Source: ZC4RG20 sp964518995
GTDB taxonomy: Bacteria > Pseudomonadota > Gammaproteobacteria > Steroidobacterales > Rariloculaceae
Direction of reading: 5' to 3'
Length of the DNA stretch: 31,449 bases
NCBI GenBank assembly: GCA_964518995.1
Contig: CAZFJU010000020.1
Coordinates: 1 to 31,449, forward strand
A model generated the notes under the pieces. That model searched no databases, was not told the origin of the DNA, and saw only the letters and a program-made list of their open reading frames with translations. Below, one piece after another: positions 16,595-24,933 of the stretch. Position numbers and translations under genes: made by a program. The stretch's first letter is position 1. The number at the start of each line of letters is the position of its first letter.

Positions 16595-17932
16595 TTAGAT
16601 CTCCAGCCGGCCTGTGCTCTGCCCGATCGAGTCCACCTCGGCGCCGAACCTGTCGGCGAGAGCGATCAGCAAATTCGCCGTCGGCAGGTCCTTCTTGGCC
16701 TCGATGTGTCTGTTGCCCTTCAACGTACCGTTCGCGCGGCCAAAGAGCACGGCAGGCACATTGTGGCGATCATGCAGCAGACCGTTGCTCATTCCCGCGC
16801 CAAAGTAAATGAGCGACGAGTCGAGCAGCGAGCGGTCGCCGTCCTGCGTCGCGCTGAGCTTGTCCAGGAACTCCGCGAGCTTGACCATCTGGTAGGTATT
16901 GATCCTCGCGTACATGTCGAGGCTTTCCTGCGTGTTCTTGTGGTGCGACGTCGAATGGTGAGGCTCGGGCACGCCGACGTGCGCGTAGCTACGGCCGCTC
17001 GCTTCATGGCCGAGCATGAAGCTGAATACGCGGGTGATGTCGCCCTGATACGCGAGGTGCAACAAGTCGTAGCTGACGGTGACGTGATCGTCGAAATCGT
17101 ACGGAATCCCGACCGGCCCTTCTGCCGTGCTTTCCAGCACTCCGGCGCGCGCCTCCATTTTCTGAAGCTGAGTCTCGACACGGCGAACGTTGGCCAAATA
17201 CTCGTCCAGAATCGCATTATCCGCTGCGCCGATCATGCGCTGCAGCCGAGACGTATCCTCTCTGACCGAGTCCAGCAGGCTTTGCTTCCTCTTTAGCCGC
17301 GCGACGCGCTGCTCCGGAGTACCGGGGTCGCCGAACATCCGTTCGAAGGTTACCTGCGGATTGACGCCGACCGGCAACGGAGTCGTGTCATCCGCCCACG
17401 CCATGGTGTTGAAGAATACACAGGGGTAGCCGTCGCACGCACCGGCCGACGTGCCCATGTCTTCGGTACCGATCTCTAGCGAGCGCAGCGGCGTATCCCC
17501 GGCGATCGCATCGGCAATGTATTGATCGATCGATCGGCGCGACTCGACACGATTGAACTCGCCATTCCTGCCGAGCGGCCCGGTGGCGTTCAGGAACGCG
17601 GCGCTCGCGCCCATGTGAATGCCGCCCATATCCTTGCTGCCATCAGGCGCCTTGAGTTGGCTGATCGTCGTTAGCACATCCCGATGACGCTCGAGCGGCT
17701 TCATGATCGACTTGAACTCGAAGTCGCGGCCGACCGTGTCTGGATGCCACATGTCCGGATAGATGCCATTCGGCATGTAGATCACGCCGAAGCGATGCCG
17801 ATCCCGAGCCGCAGTCAGCGACTGTGCAGTCGCGGCCGGGACCATCGCATCCAGAAAAGGAAGAGCGATGGACGCTCCCATCGCGCCGCGCAGGAACGTT
17901 CGGCGATCCAAATGTTTTTTCGTGATGAACAT
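16595..17932 (-). CDS. Tat-exported DUF1552 (HXXSHH-family) protein (copy 2)
   Basis: 445 residues with a twin-arginine signal (DRRTFLRG, residues 9-16) and a hydrophobic stretch ending in ATAQS. The signature motif is intact: HSTSHH at residues 326-331. The start RFGVIYMPNGIYPDMWHP and the block SLEIGTEDMGTSAGACDGYPC are typical of the family. It matches the gene at 3288-4652 over its length, but that copy has lost the final His of the motif. The gene starts 4 nt after the cytochrome stop, with GGGAG in the end of that gene, so the pair is tightly linked. The function is unknown; periplasmic action with the cytochrome is inferred. Confidence 0.9.
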   Translation of the reverse strand: MFITKKHLDRRTFLRGAMGASIALPFLDAMVPAATAQSLTAARDRHRFGVIYMPNGIYPDMWHPDTVGRDFEFKSIMKPLERHRDVLTTISQLKAPDGSKDMGGIHMGASAAFLNATGPLGRNGEFNRVESRRSIDQYIADAIAGDTPLRSLEIGTEDMGTSAGACDGYPCVFFNTMAWADDTTPLPVGVNPQVTFERMFGDPGTPEQRVARLKRKQSLLDSVREDTSRLQRMIGAADNAILDEYLANVRRVETQLQKMEARAGVLESTAEGPVGIPYDFDDHVTVSYDLLHLAYQGDITRVFSFMLGHEASGRSYAHVGVPEPHHSTSHHKNTQESLDMYARINTYQMVKLAEFLDKLSATQDGDRSLLDSSLIYFGAGMSNGLLHDRHNVPAVLFGRANGTLKGNRHIEAKKDLPTANLLIALADRFGAEVDSIGQSTGRLEI

Positions 17933-17936
17933 ACGG

Positions 17937-20375
17937 CTACTCCCTCGACTGCGCGACTGTCACGACCGCGTCGGCTTCCGGCTTGTTGGTACGCATCTGA
18001 AAAGGAAAGCTGTCCACTATCCCGAGGATAATGGACATGACTTGATAATCGTCCTCGGCCGCGCTGCGCACGATGCGGCGCACCACCGGCATATCGGCCG
18101 GAGTGAGCCCGCGTCCCAGTGCGTAGATCATCAGCTTCTGCGTGATCGTGCCGGCGAACATCTCCGGATCGTTGATCAAAGCTTGCCGCAAGGCGGCGGG
18201 GCCGTCGATCACGGTGCCGTCGGAAAGCACGCCGCCCGCATCGATCTCGAGGCCCTCGTCCGTCACATCCCGCCATTGGCCCACCGCATCGAAATTCTCG
18301 AGCGCGAAGCCTGGCGGATCGATTGCGTTGTGACACACCGAGCAGTTCGGGCTCGCGCGGTGCCGCTCGAGCTGCTCGCGTACAGTCGAAGGCCGGCCTT
18401 CCGGCGCGCTTTCCTCGAGATTCGGAACATCGTCCGGCGGCGCAGGCGGCGGGCTGTTCATCAGCTCCGTCATGATGAACTTGCCCCGAATGATGGGGGA
18501 CGTGCGGCTCGCCGCCGAGGTCAACGACAGGATGCTGCCATGCCCGAGCAGCCCATAGCGGTTCGGATCCTCGATGTCCACCTGACGAAAACGCGCACCG
18601 TAGACACCGGGAATACCGTAGTGCCGCGCCAAGCGCTCGTTGACGAAGGTGTAATCCGCGGTCAGCAGCTCGTGCACCGGGCGGTCCTCACGCAGCACAT
18701 GGCGGAACAGCAACTCGGTTTCGCGACGAAACGCGTCCCGCAGGTTCCCGTCGAAATCCGGGAAGAGCAGCAGATCGGGCTTGACCCGCTGCTCGAGGTT
18801 GCGCAGCTGCAGCCACTGGCCGGTGAAGTTCGCGACCAGCGCGTCCGAGCGGGAGTCGGCCACCATTCGCCGCACCTGCGCTTCGAGCGTCTCCGGATTG
18901 CGCAGCTCGCCACGCTCTGCCAGCGAAAGAAGCTCGTTGTCGGGGATGCTCGACCACAAGAAGAAGGACAGCCGTGAAGCCAGCTCGAAGTCGTCTATCG
19001 GGTGGGTGCCGCCGGGCGGAACATCCGGATTTTCTTTCTCGGCTCTAAACAGAAAGAACGGGCTGACCAGCACACGCGTTAGGGCCGCATGGATGCCCTG
19101 ATCGAAGTCGCCGCCCGCCTGCCGCTCCTGGTCGTAGAAGGACAGAGCGGTCGCGATATCGTCTTCGTTGACGGGCCGACGGTAAGCGCGACGTGCCAGC
19201 GCCTCGATGATCTGCTCTGCGCATGGCGTCTCGTCGGCCGCGGACTCTGGCCGGCAGACGAAGAGGCGGTCGCGTGTCGGCGTATTGCCGACGCCGCTTG
19301 CATTGAACGGGCCTTCTATCACGCCCTGCTCGAGGCGAGGCATGCCGGAAGGATTGTGAATCTCGAGTGACGCACGCAGCGGCGGCTCCCACGCGTTCTG
19401 CTCGCGGGCGGGCCGCTCCTTCCACGTGAAGGTCACCTCGTGCGGCCCCGCAGTGATCGCGACCGGCGGTGACGTGAGCTTCTCCTCGATCACGGCCTGA
19501 GCCACGTTGATACCGCTCTCGACGCTCAGCTCATGGTCTTCCTTGCCGCCGATCATCGCGGAATAGACTTGCACGCCATCGACGAGGACTAGGAACTCAT
19601 GCGGGATATCGTGACCCTCGACGCCGAACAACCCCTCCTCGACACCGCGGATCAAGCGGCCGGACAGCACGTATTCGGCGTCGGCAGGGAAGGTATGGCT
19701 CACGCTGAGCCCGCCGCGCGTTCCGAGCGGCAGCCCCTCGAGGTGGTAGTCCTGGGTGGTCTCCATCGGAATGGAATAGCTCGTCGCCGTGACAACCGCT
19801 TCGGGATTGCCGATCGCGAGGTCGGCCACACGCAGCGCCACGGTCAGATAGCGCTCGAGCAGCATCGGAGAGGTGCTAAGGAGATCGGCAATGTTATCGA
19901 AGCCGAAATCACCGCCGTCGCTCGGCAGCATCGACTCGATATCGGCTTCGACGCCGAGCAGATCGCGAATCGCATTGCGATACTCGGCCCGATTAAGCCG
20001 GTGCACAGCGGTGACGCCAGCATACGGCCTTTGCAGACCCGCGGCATCGAGCGAGCCCTCGAGCGCACGCACGAATTGCGCGCGAACCTCGGGCGCAGGC
20101 TGCGGCTGGTCGAGCGGCGGCATCATCCCCATGCTGAGCTTCTGGAGTGTCTTCTCCCAGACGCCCGCCTCGAGCGCGACGTTCTCCGGCTTGCGACCTT
20201 CGAGCGTCAACCCGCCGGTGTACTCGACATCGTTATGGCAGTCGACGCAGTAGCGATCGACCATCGACCAGTGCGACTCGAGCTGCGCCTGCGGTTGTTG
20301 CTGCGCGTTCCATAGATAACCGGCGACACCCGCCACAGCGACGAGACCGACGCCGATATAAACCGCTGACTTCAT
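17937..20375 (-). CDS. Di-heme planctomycete-type cytochrome c, PSD/DUF1592 family (copy 2)
   Basis: 812 residues. An N-terminal hydrophobic segment (about 5-22) is followed by the first heme motif CVDCH at 43-47, and the second, CSVCH, is at 678-682. The domain order equals that of copy 1: DUF1587 (AVHRLNRAEYRNAIRDLLGV), DUF1595 (EALARRAYRRPVNEDDI), DUF1592 (FELASRLSFFLWSSIPDNEL), DUF1588 around the second heme, and DUF1585 at the end. The ATG overlaps the ankyrin stop as ATGA (20375-20372), suggesting coupled translation. Periplasmic electron transfer is inferred from the two CxxCH sites; the donor, acceptor and substrate are not known. Confidence 0.9.
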   Translation of the reverse strand: MKSAVYIGVGLVAVAGVAGYLWNAQQQPQAQLESHWSMVDRYCVDCHNDVEYTGGLTLEGRKPENVALEAGVWEKTLQKLSMGMMPPLDQPQPAPEVRAQFVRALEGSLDAAGLQRPYAGVTAVHRLNRAEYRNAIRDLLGVEADIESMLPSDGGDFGFDNIADLLSTSPMLLERYLTVALRVADLAIGNPEAVVTATSYSIPMETTQDYHLEGLPLGTRGGLSVSHTFPADAEYVLSGRLIRGVEEGLFGVEGHDIPHEFLVLVDGVQVYSAMIGGKEDHELSVESGINVAQAVIEEKLTSPPVAITAGPHEVTFTWKERPAREQNAWEPPLRASLEIHNPSGMPRLEQGVIEGPFNASGVGNTPTRDRLFVCRPESAADETPCAEQIIEALARRAYRRPVNEDDIATALSFYDQERQAGGDFDQGIHAALTRVLVSPFFLFRAEKENPDVPPGGTHPIDDFELASRLSFFLWSSIPDNELLSLAERGELRNPETLEAQVRRMVADSRSDALVANFTGQWLQLRNLEQRVKPDLLLFPDFDGNLRDAFRRETELLFRHVLREDRPVHELLTADYTFVNERLARHYGIPGVYGARFRQVDIEDPNRYGLLGHGSILSLTSAASRTSPIIRGKFIMTELMNSPPPAPPDDVPNLEESAPEGRPSTVREQLERHRASPNCSVCHNAIDPPGFALENFDAVGQWRDVTDEGLEIDAGGVLSDGTVIDGPAALRQALINDPEMFAGTITQKLMIYALGRGLTPADMPVVRRIVRSAAEDDYQVMSIILGIVDSFPFQMRTNKPEADAVVTVAQSRE

Positions 20376-22030
20376 CTGCCGTCGCCTCCGGTGACCGCAG
20401 CCACCGCTGTATCATTCGCGGGGCTCATTCCCCGCTCAGCCATAAGCGTGCGCAACAGCTCCGCCACCTCGGCCGGCTGTGCGCCCTGGGGCTGCCCCGC
20501 CTGTGCGCCGGTCAGCGGCGGCGGTTCCCGCGGTGGCATCTTCTCGACAATCGCGAGCGCCGTTTCGCCGTCTTTGGTTTCGAGTTCGAGCGCTGCGCCC
20601 GCATCCGCCAGAAGCTGAATGATGTCGAGCTTGCCGGCGCGCGCGGCGATATGCAGCGCGCTTTCGCCGCGATCGGGCGTGACGGAGTCGGGATTTGCGC
20701 CGGCCTCGAGCAACACACGCACTGCATCGGCCGGCGTCCGGTTGGCTTCTTCGCGGAACGGCGGCTCACGGCCCTCGCGAATATCGCCGGGCCCGCCCGC
20801 CATGCCGACGCCCTTGCCGCCGTCCATCGCCACCATCAGCGGGGTCCGGCCGACATTCCGATTGGCCATCGGCCCGCCACCGCCCTCCGCGGCCTGCGGC
20901 GACCACTCGAGGTCGGCGCCGTGCGCGATCAGCAACTCGAGCGCAGCCACGTCTGCCGCGATCGCGGCGCGAAAGAACGGGCTGCCATTCTCGAACGTAT
21001 CGCAGCACATCGAAGCGGAATGCATCTGGCCGGTGTAGGGTTTGTTCGGGTCCGCGCCAGCATCGAGCAGCAGCCGGATCAAATCGAGCGCCGTCAGCTC
21101 GTTCGGATGGTCCGGACGCAGGCGCGTGCCATCCTTCGCGAGCCAATCGGTGGTCGCATCACGCATCTCGACCGCCCTGTAGAGCGAGCCATCGTTCGGG
21201 TCGGCGCCGAGCTCGAGCAGCGTTGCCGCGAAGTCGAAGCGATCGTTGATGATCGCCAGCATCATCGCCGTGGCGCCGTCGCCATTCGTCAGGTTGATGT
21301 CGGCGCCGCCGTCGAGCAATTGCTTCACGACCGCCTCATCGCCGTTACGTGCCGCCCACATCAGGGCGGTGAAACCGCCGGTGGGAAAATCGGTACGCGT
21401 GCTGCGCCGCGTCAGCTCTGTGACACGCGCCTGCAGGTTCGGGTCCGCACCCGCTTCGAGCAGCACACGGGCAACGTCCGCATGGCCTTCCGTTGCCGCC
21501 CACATCAACGCCGTTTGATGCCACTGCGTTTCGACGGCATCCGGATCGGCGCCTCGCTCGAGAAGCAGGGTCACCGCGGGCACGCTGCCGGCCCGGGCCG
21601 CAGCCATTAAGGGCGTCTCGCCGGTCGGATGCCGGGCCTCGAGCGACGCGCCGCCTTCGAGCAGCGCACGCATGACCTCGACATCCCCGTAGCGGCTGGC
21701 TTGCAGCAGCGGCGTCATGCCGAAGTTGTTGGCGGCGTCGGCATCGGCGCCCGCCTCGATGAGCGCGGCGACCATCTCGGGATAGGAGTGGTAAGCCGCC
21801 CAGAGCAGCGGCGTCGAGCCATCGGCTTGAGGAGTGTTGACGTCTGCGCCGGAGGCGATGAGCTCGCGTACCTGCGTCAGATCGCCGCCCTGGGCCGCGA
21901 CCGCCAGCGAGCTGGCGACGGCGGGTGAGCTCAGGCCTACACCCAAAGACAGCGCGGCGACTACAGCGGCTACCAGAAGCCTTGGAGCCGCGGATGCTCC
22001 GCCGGCATCGAGCGACACTCTCTCGCGCAT
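20372..22030 (-). CDS. Exported ankyrin-repeat protein (copy 2)
   Basis: 552 residues from the ATG at 22030, chosen for the GGGGAG just upstream; a start 17 codons earlier lacks such a site. A signal or anchor region (LLVAAVVAALSLGVGLSSPAVA) is followed by about ten ankyrin repeats (for example STPLLWAAYHSYPEMVAALIEAGAD, MTPLLQASRYGDVEVMRALLEGGA, ESALHIAARAGKLDIIQLLADAGA). An insertion ending in TGGFTA (about 198-220) matches the one in the copy at 4649-6187. The C-terminal tail is Pro/Gln/Ala-rich (about residues 505-525). Here the ankyrin gene is first in its operon, whereas in copy 1 it is last. Confidence 0.9.
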   Translation of the reverse strand: MRERVSLDAGGASAAPRLLVAAVVAALSLGVGLSSPAVASSLAVAAQGGDLTQVRELIASGADVNTPQADGSTPLLWAAYHSYPEMVAALIEAGADADAANNFGMTPLLQASRYGDVEVMRALLEGGASLEARHPTGETPLMAAARAGSVPAVTLLLERGADPDAVETQWHQTALMWAATEGHADVARVLLEAGADPNLQARVTELTRRSTRTDFPTGGFTALMWAARNGDEAVVKQLLDGGADINLTNGDGATAMMLAIINDRFDFAATLLELGADPNDGSLYRAVEMRDATTDWLAKDGTRLRPDHPNELTALDLIRLLLDAGADPNKPYTGQMHSASMCCDTFENGSPFFRAAIAADVAALELLIAHGADLEWSPQAAEGGGGPMANRNVGRTPLMVAMDGGKGVGMAGGPGDIREGREPPFREEANRTPADAVRVLLEAGANPDSVTPDRGESALHIAARAGKLDIIQLLADAGAALELETKDGETALAIVEKMPPREPPPLTGAQAGQPQGAQPAEVAELLRTLMAERGMSPANDTAVAAVTGGDGR

Positions 22031-22417
22031 TCCTCTCTCCCCTCCATTCGTACCGTCTCCGGGTCTCCGCCAGAATCGCAAAGGACGCGTGCGATCAACG
22101 AGTTCCTCTCATCAAGAGGATATACGTTCCCGCCCACCATCTCGAGCGTGACGAAGGTACCGTAAGGCTGAGTGTACGCATTAGGAGAAGTCACAGCGCA
22201 AGAGGGACGAGCGCGGATACGCACGAAATGCGCCAAAGTTTTATTAAGCCGTTGTTTTGACTACCACATAAAAATGCGCCCCGCGCGCGGACTTCCGGCG
22301 GCACGGACGTCTGGGCGCCAAAACTGCGCAACGGTCGGCGCCGAGCGCGCACGAGCTGCGCGACGCGAATGGCACGCCTGTTGCAGTCGGCCGGAGACCT
22401 GCATAAGGAGATGAGTC
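22031..22417. other. Divergent intergenic region, 387 nt
   Basis: This gap separates the ankyrin operon (-) from a small secreted-protein gene (+). It holds a short hairpin TCCTCT-catca-AGAGGA (22104-22120), an AT-rich island (22236-22275) that could bind a regulator or bend, two GGCGCC palindromes 23 nt apart (22314-22319 and 22337-22342), and the sigma-54 promoter given separately. No convincing gene was seen in it. The promoter of the minus-strand operon was not located. Confidence 0.6.
22370..22385 (+). promoter_or_regulatory. Sigma-54 (RpoN) promoter, full consensus
   Basis: TGGCACG-N4-TTGCA is an exact match to the -24/-12 consensus, with the GG (22371-22372) and GC (22383-22384) 12 nt apart. 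The start of transcription would be near 22396. An AAGGAG ribosome site (22405-22410) and the ATG at 22418 then fit a leader of about 22 nt. Such promoters need an ATP-driven activator bound upstream. Confidence 0.75.
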
Positions 22418-22843
22418 ATGAAACGCACCCCCATCGCGCTGGCCGCCGGCCTGTCTCTTACACTGCTATGCGGCTTGGAAGTGCTGAGTACCACAGCTTT
22501 CGCCCAGGATGACTTCGGCCGCGACCGCGACCGGCCCATTTTCGAGCGGGATCGCGAACGGTCGCAGCTGCCGTCCGCCGCCACGCTGCTCGGCTCGGGC
22601 GACACCGAGTGTCGCGGCGCCCTGCTGGCGTCCGGCATCGGTCGCGACGGCGACGACGTGCACAGCATCGCCCCCGGTGAGGCGCGGATCTTTCGGGTCG
22701 CGCGGCAAAATGTGCCGTGGGCCTGTCTAGACGCCACCACGGCGCGGTCGAACGTCATGGAATGCCCGCGCGGCACGACCGACGTGCGTATCTCGCACGA
22801 AGGCACTGTGGCGCGTTTCGAGTGCTACGGCACCGGAAACTAG
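22418..22843 (+). CDS. Small secreted protein of unknown function with four cysteines
   Basis: 141 residues with AAGGAG 7 nt before the ATG. A clear signal peptide covers 1-29 (ending TTAFA before QDD). The mature N-terminus is rich in Arg and Asp (DFGRDRDRPIFERDRERSQLP). The remaining part has four cysteines (in TECRG, PWACLD, VMECPRG and FECYG), enough for two disulfides in the periplasm or outside the cell. No family was recognised. A full-consensus sigma-54 promoter lies directly upstream, so it is expected to be made under a specific activated condition rather than all the time. Confidence 0.75.
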   Translation: MKRTPIALAAGLSLTLLCGLEVLSTTAFAQDDFGRDRDRPIFERDRERSQLPSAATLLGSGDTECRGALLASGIGRDGDDVHSIAPGEARIFRVARQNVPWACLDATTARSNVMECPRGTTDVRISHEGTVARFECYGTGN

Positions 22844-22872
22844 CCGCTCGTGAGCTTCGCCCCTCCGCGCCG

Positions 22873-22884
22873 ATTGGCACCAAT
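22873..22884. promoter_or_regulatory. Short palindrome ATTGG-CA-CCAAT
   Basis: A 5-2-5 inverted repeat lies in the 112-nt gap before the gene at 22956. It could be an operator or a chance palindrome. No matching promoter elements were found beside it. Confidence 0.25.
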
Positions 22885-22955
22885 GGACCCGGGCGCCTGA
22901 CACGGGGTACCTTTGACTGTACACCGGACGGTTGCCGAAGGCTGGGGAGCGGGCG

Positions 22956-24419
22956 ATGCCTCAATACCACGTGAAGATTCGAACGGCGCTGGTTGCAGCC
23001 GGCTTGGCCACTTCGCCGCTTACGGCGGCGTATGCGCAAATTGACGACTCGATTCGCGGCCCGGCGAGCGAAGCCAACCATTTCATCGCCACTCCGGACG
23101 GCTGGGAGCACCCCCAAACCGCATGGGGTGAGCCGGATATCCAAGCTACTCTCGACATGATGCAAGCTTCGCGCATCCCTCTCGAGCGCTGTGCCGACAG
23201 CTATCGAGGCCCTGGCTCCGCGCCGTGCGACATCGAGCAGCAGTGGGTGCCCGAAGAGGAGTACAACGAGGCCATGGAGGCCTACATGACTCAGGTCGAC
23301 CGCTTCGAGCAGCTGATGGCCGCAGGAGATATCGCCGCCGCAATGCGCGCCGCCGCGCCGAATCGTATTCCCCAACGGCAGACGAATCTGCTCGTCGACC
23401 CGCCGGATGGCTTGCTGCCCGAGTTGACCGCCGAGGGCAAGCTGCGGGCTTACGAGATGGGCAGCGACTGGGCGCTGCCGGGAGAGGACATCACCTTTGA
23501 AACGGTCGACAACTTCGACAGCTGGGACCGCTGCGTTACGCGCGGCATGCCGTCGATGATGATGCCGTACCGCTATAACGGCGGATTCCGCATCTGGCAG
23601 ACGCCGGGCTACGTCGTTTTCGCGACGGAGATGATTCACGAAGCGAGAATCATCCCGACGGATGGACAAGCCCCGCTCGACCAGGCCGTGCGGCAATGGC
23701 TCGGCGACTCGCGGGGCCGCTGGGAAGGCAACACGCTGGTCGTCGAGACGACCAACTACCGCGATGGTATGCCGATCAACAACCCGTTGATCAACCTCGC
23801 GGTGCAAGGCTCGCCGCCCGGCAATCGCTTTCCTGCCAGCGATCAGATGAAGACCACGGAGCGGCTCGTCCGCTTGAACGACGATGTCTGGCTGTACGAG
23901 ATCACGACCGAGGATCCGGTCATTCTCAGCGAGCCGTTCACGGTGCGGTACCCGATGCGGCACGATCCGCAGTACACCTTTCCGGAGTACGCATGCCACG
24001 AGGGCAACACGATCGTTCGTAACTACATCGAAACGGACCGCCATGGGCGGGCGAACCCGACGCCGGAGCCTCCGCAGGAACCCGTCGAGGTCGCACCCGA
24101 CGTGGCCGACGCACTGGCAGGCCGCTGGGTGGGCCGGCCCCGCATCGTGACCATCGATCTGGATATCGAGCTCGAGTTCACGAAGAACGCGGACGGCACC
24201 ATCAACGGTAAGCTGATCGGCACGACTCTCGGCGAAATCGACAAGCCCCTACGTCAGTTCGAGATCGACGAGCGGACAATCGAATTCACGTTCCCGAACG
24301 TCGATCCCTGGAATGCGTCCGTCCGGCTCACCGACGAAGGCACGCTCGAAGGGGGCATCTTCAATATTCAGGGGACGATGCCCGTCACCTTCACGCGGAT
24401 CGACGAAGCCGGCAGCTGA
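22956..24419 (+). CDS. Exported protein, WxGxSxGxW-type family (long form with C-terminal beta domain)
   Basis: 487 residues from the ATG at 22956, which has GGGGAG 6 nt upstream; a TTG eight codons earlier is less likely. A signal peptide ends near residue 27 (AAYA before QID). The block WLGDSRGRWEGNTLVVET (about 248-265) and the DQMKTTER and YACHEG segments match the protein at 15339-16496. After about residue 375 there is an extra domain (LAGRWVGRPRIVTIDLDIELEF through GGIFNIQGTMPVTFTRI) that resembles the small beta-barrel module often fused to secreted hydrolases, which suggests ligand binding. No catalytic residues are evident. A CHRD protein gene follows by 15 nt. Confidence 0.8.
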   Translation: MPQYHVKIRTALVAAGLATSPLTAAYAQIDDSIRGPASEANHFIATPDGWEHPQTAWGEPDIQATLDMMQASRIPLERCADSYRGPGSAPCDIEQQWVPEEEYNEAMEAYMTQVDRFEQLMAAGDIAAAMRAAAPNRIPQRQTNLLVDPPDGLLPELTAEGKLRAYEMGSDWALPGEDITFETVDNFDSWDRCVTRGMPSMMMPYRYNGGFRIWQTPGYVVFATEMIHEARIIPTDGQAPLDQAVRQWLGDSRGRWEGNTLVVETTNYRDGMPINNPLINLAVQGSPPGNRFPASDQMKTTERLVRLNDDVWLYEITTEDPVILSEPFTVRYPMRHDPQYTFPEYACHEGNTIVRNYIETDRHGRANPTPEPPQEPVEVAPDVADALAGRWVGRPRIVTIDLDIELEFTKNADGTINGKLIGTTLGEIDKPLRQFEIDERTIEFTFPNVDPWNASVRLTDEGTLEGGIFNIQGTMPVTFTRIDEAGS

Positions 24420-24434
24420 GGAGGAAGAGCCAAT

Positions 24435-24878
24435 ATGACCAGAAAAGAGCTTTGCCGCAGCAGCCTTCTTGCCTCCGCCGCGGCATGCGCGCTGCTCTGC
24501 TCGTCGCTCGCGGCGCTGGCCGAGGGAGTGGCGTTCGAAGTCGAGTTGTTGGGCCCCGCCGTGGGCGATCAGGATGGCGAGGCGACGGGCACGGTAACTT
24601 TGGATGCCGCGACGAACCAGGTTGACGTGCAGCTTCGCTATACAAATATCGCAGAGCCCACGGCGATCTTCGTTCGCCAGGGCGCACTGGGGACGGAGGG
24701 GAACGTCGTGATGCCGATTGTGGTCGAGAGCGCCGCAGAGGGCGCTGTCGAAGCGCACCGGACATCGGCGAAGCGCGGTCTGGTCGAGACGATCCTCGCT
24801 GCGCCGGACGAATACTTCCTCGTCATCATGAATGACGAGTATCCGATCGGAGCGCTGCGCGGGCCGCTTAGCCAATAG
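24435..24878 (+). CDS. Secreted CHRD-domain protein
   Basis: 147 residues with GAGGA ahead of the ATG and a signal peptide ending near residue 29 (SLAALA before EG). The mature protein matches the CHRD domain: EATGTVTLDAATNQVDVQLRYTNI, then RQGALGTEGNVVMPIVVES, then LAAPDEYFLVIMNDEYPIGALRGPL. Most CHRD domains have a HIH motif before the glycine run; here that place reads IFV, so the usual histidines are lost. CHRD domains are extracellular beta modules with an unclear role. It is 15 nt after the exported-protein gene and is expected to share its transcript. Confidence 0.85.
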   Translation: MTRKELCRSSLLASAAACALLCSSLAALAEGVAFEVELLGPAVGDQDGEATGTVTLDAATNQVDVQLRYTNIAEPTAIFVRQGALGTEGNVVMPIVVESAAEGAVEAHRTSAKRGLVETILAAPDEYFLVIMNDEYPIGALRGPLSQ

Positions 24879-24890
24879 CGAACCTTTCGC

Positions 24891-24915
24891 GCGGCCGTGT
24901 CCGAGTCACGGCCGC
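24891..24915. terminator. Terminator between convergent genes
   Basis: A perfect 9-bp stem, GCGGCCGTG (24891-24899) and CACGGCCGC (24907-24915), has a 7-nt loop, 12 nt after the CHRD stop and close to the end of the asparagine-synthetase-like gene. On the + strand CGCTCGCAGTTTT follows. It is likely used by both transcripts. Confidence 0.65.
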
Positions 24916-24933
24916 CGCTCGCAGTTTTGGGCG

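Noticed and set aside
22257..22272. TTGACT and CATAAA as a sigma-70 promoter
   Set aside because: The spacing between the boxes is only 4 nt, far from the required 16-18, and the sigma-54 element downstream explains the gene better.
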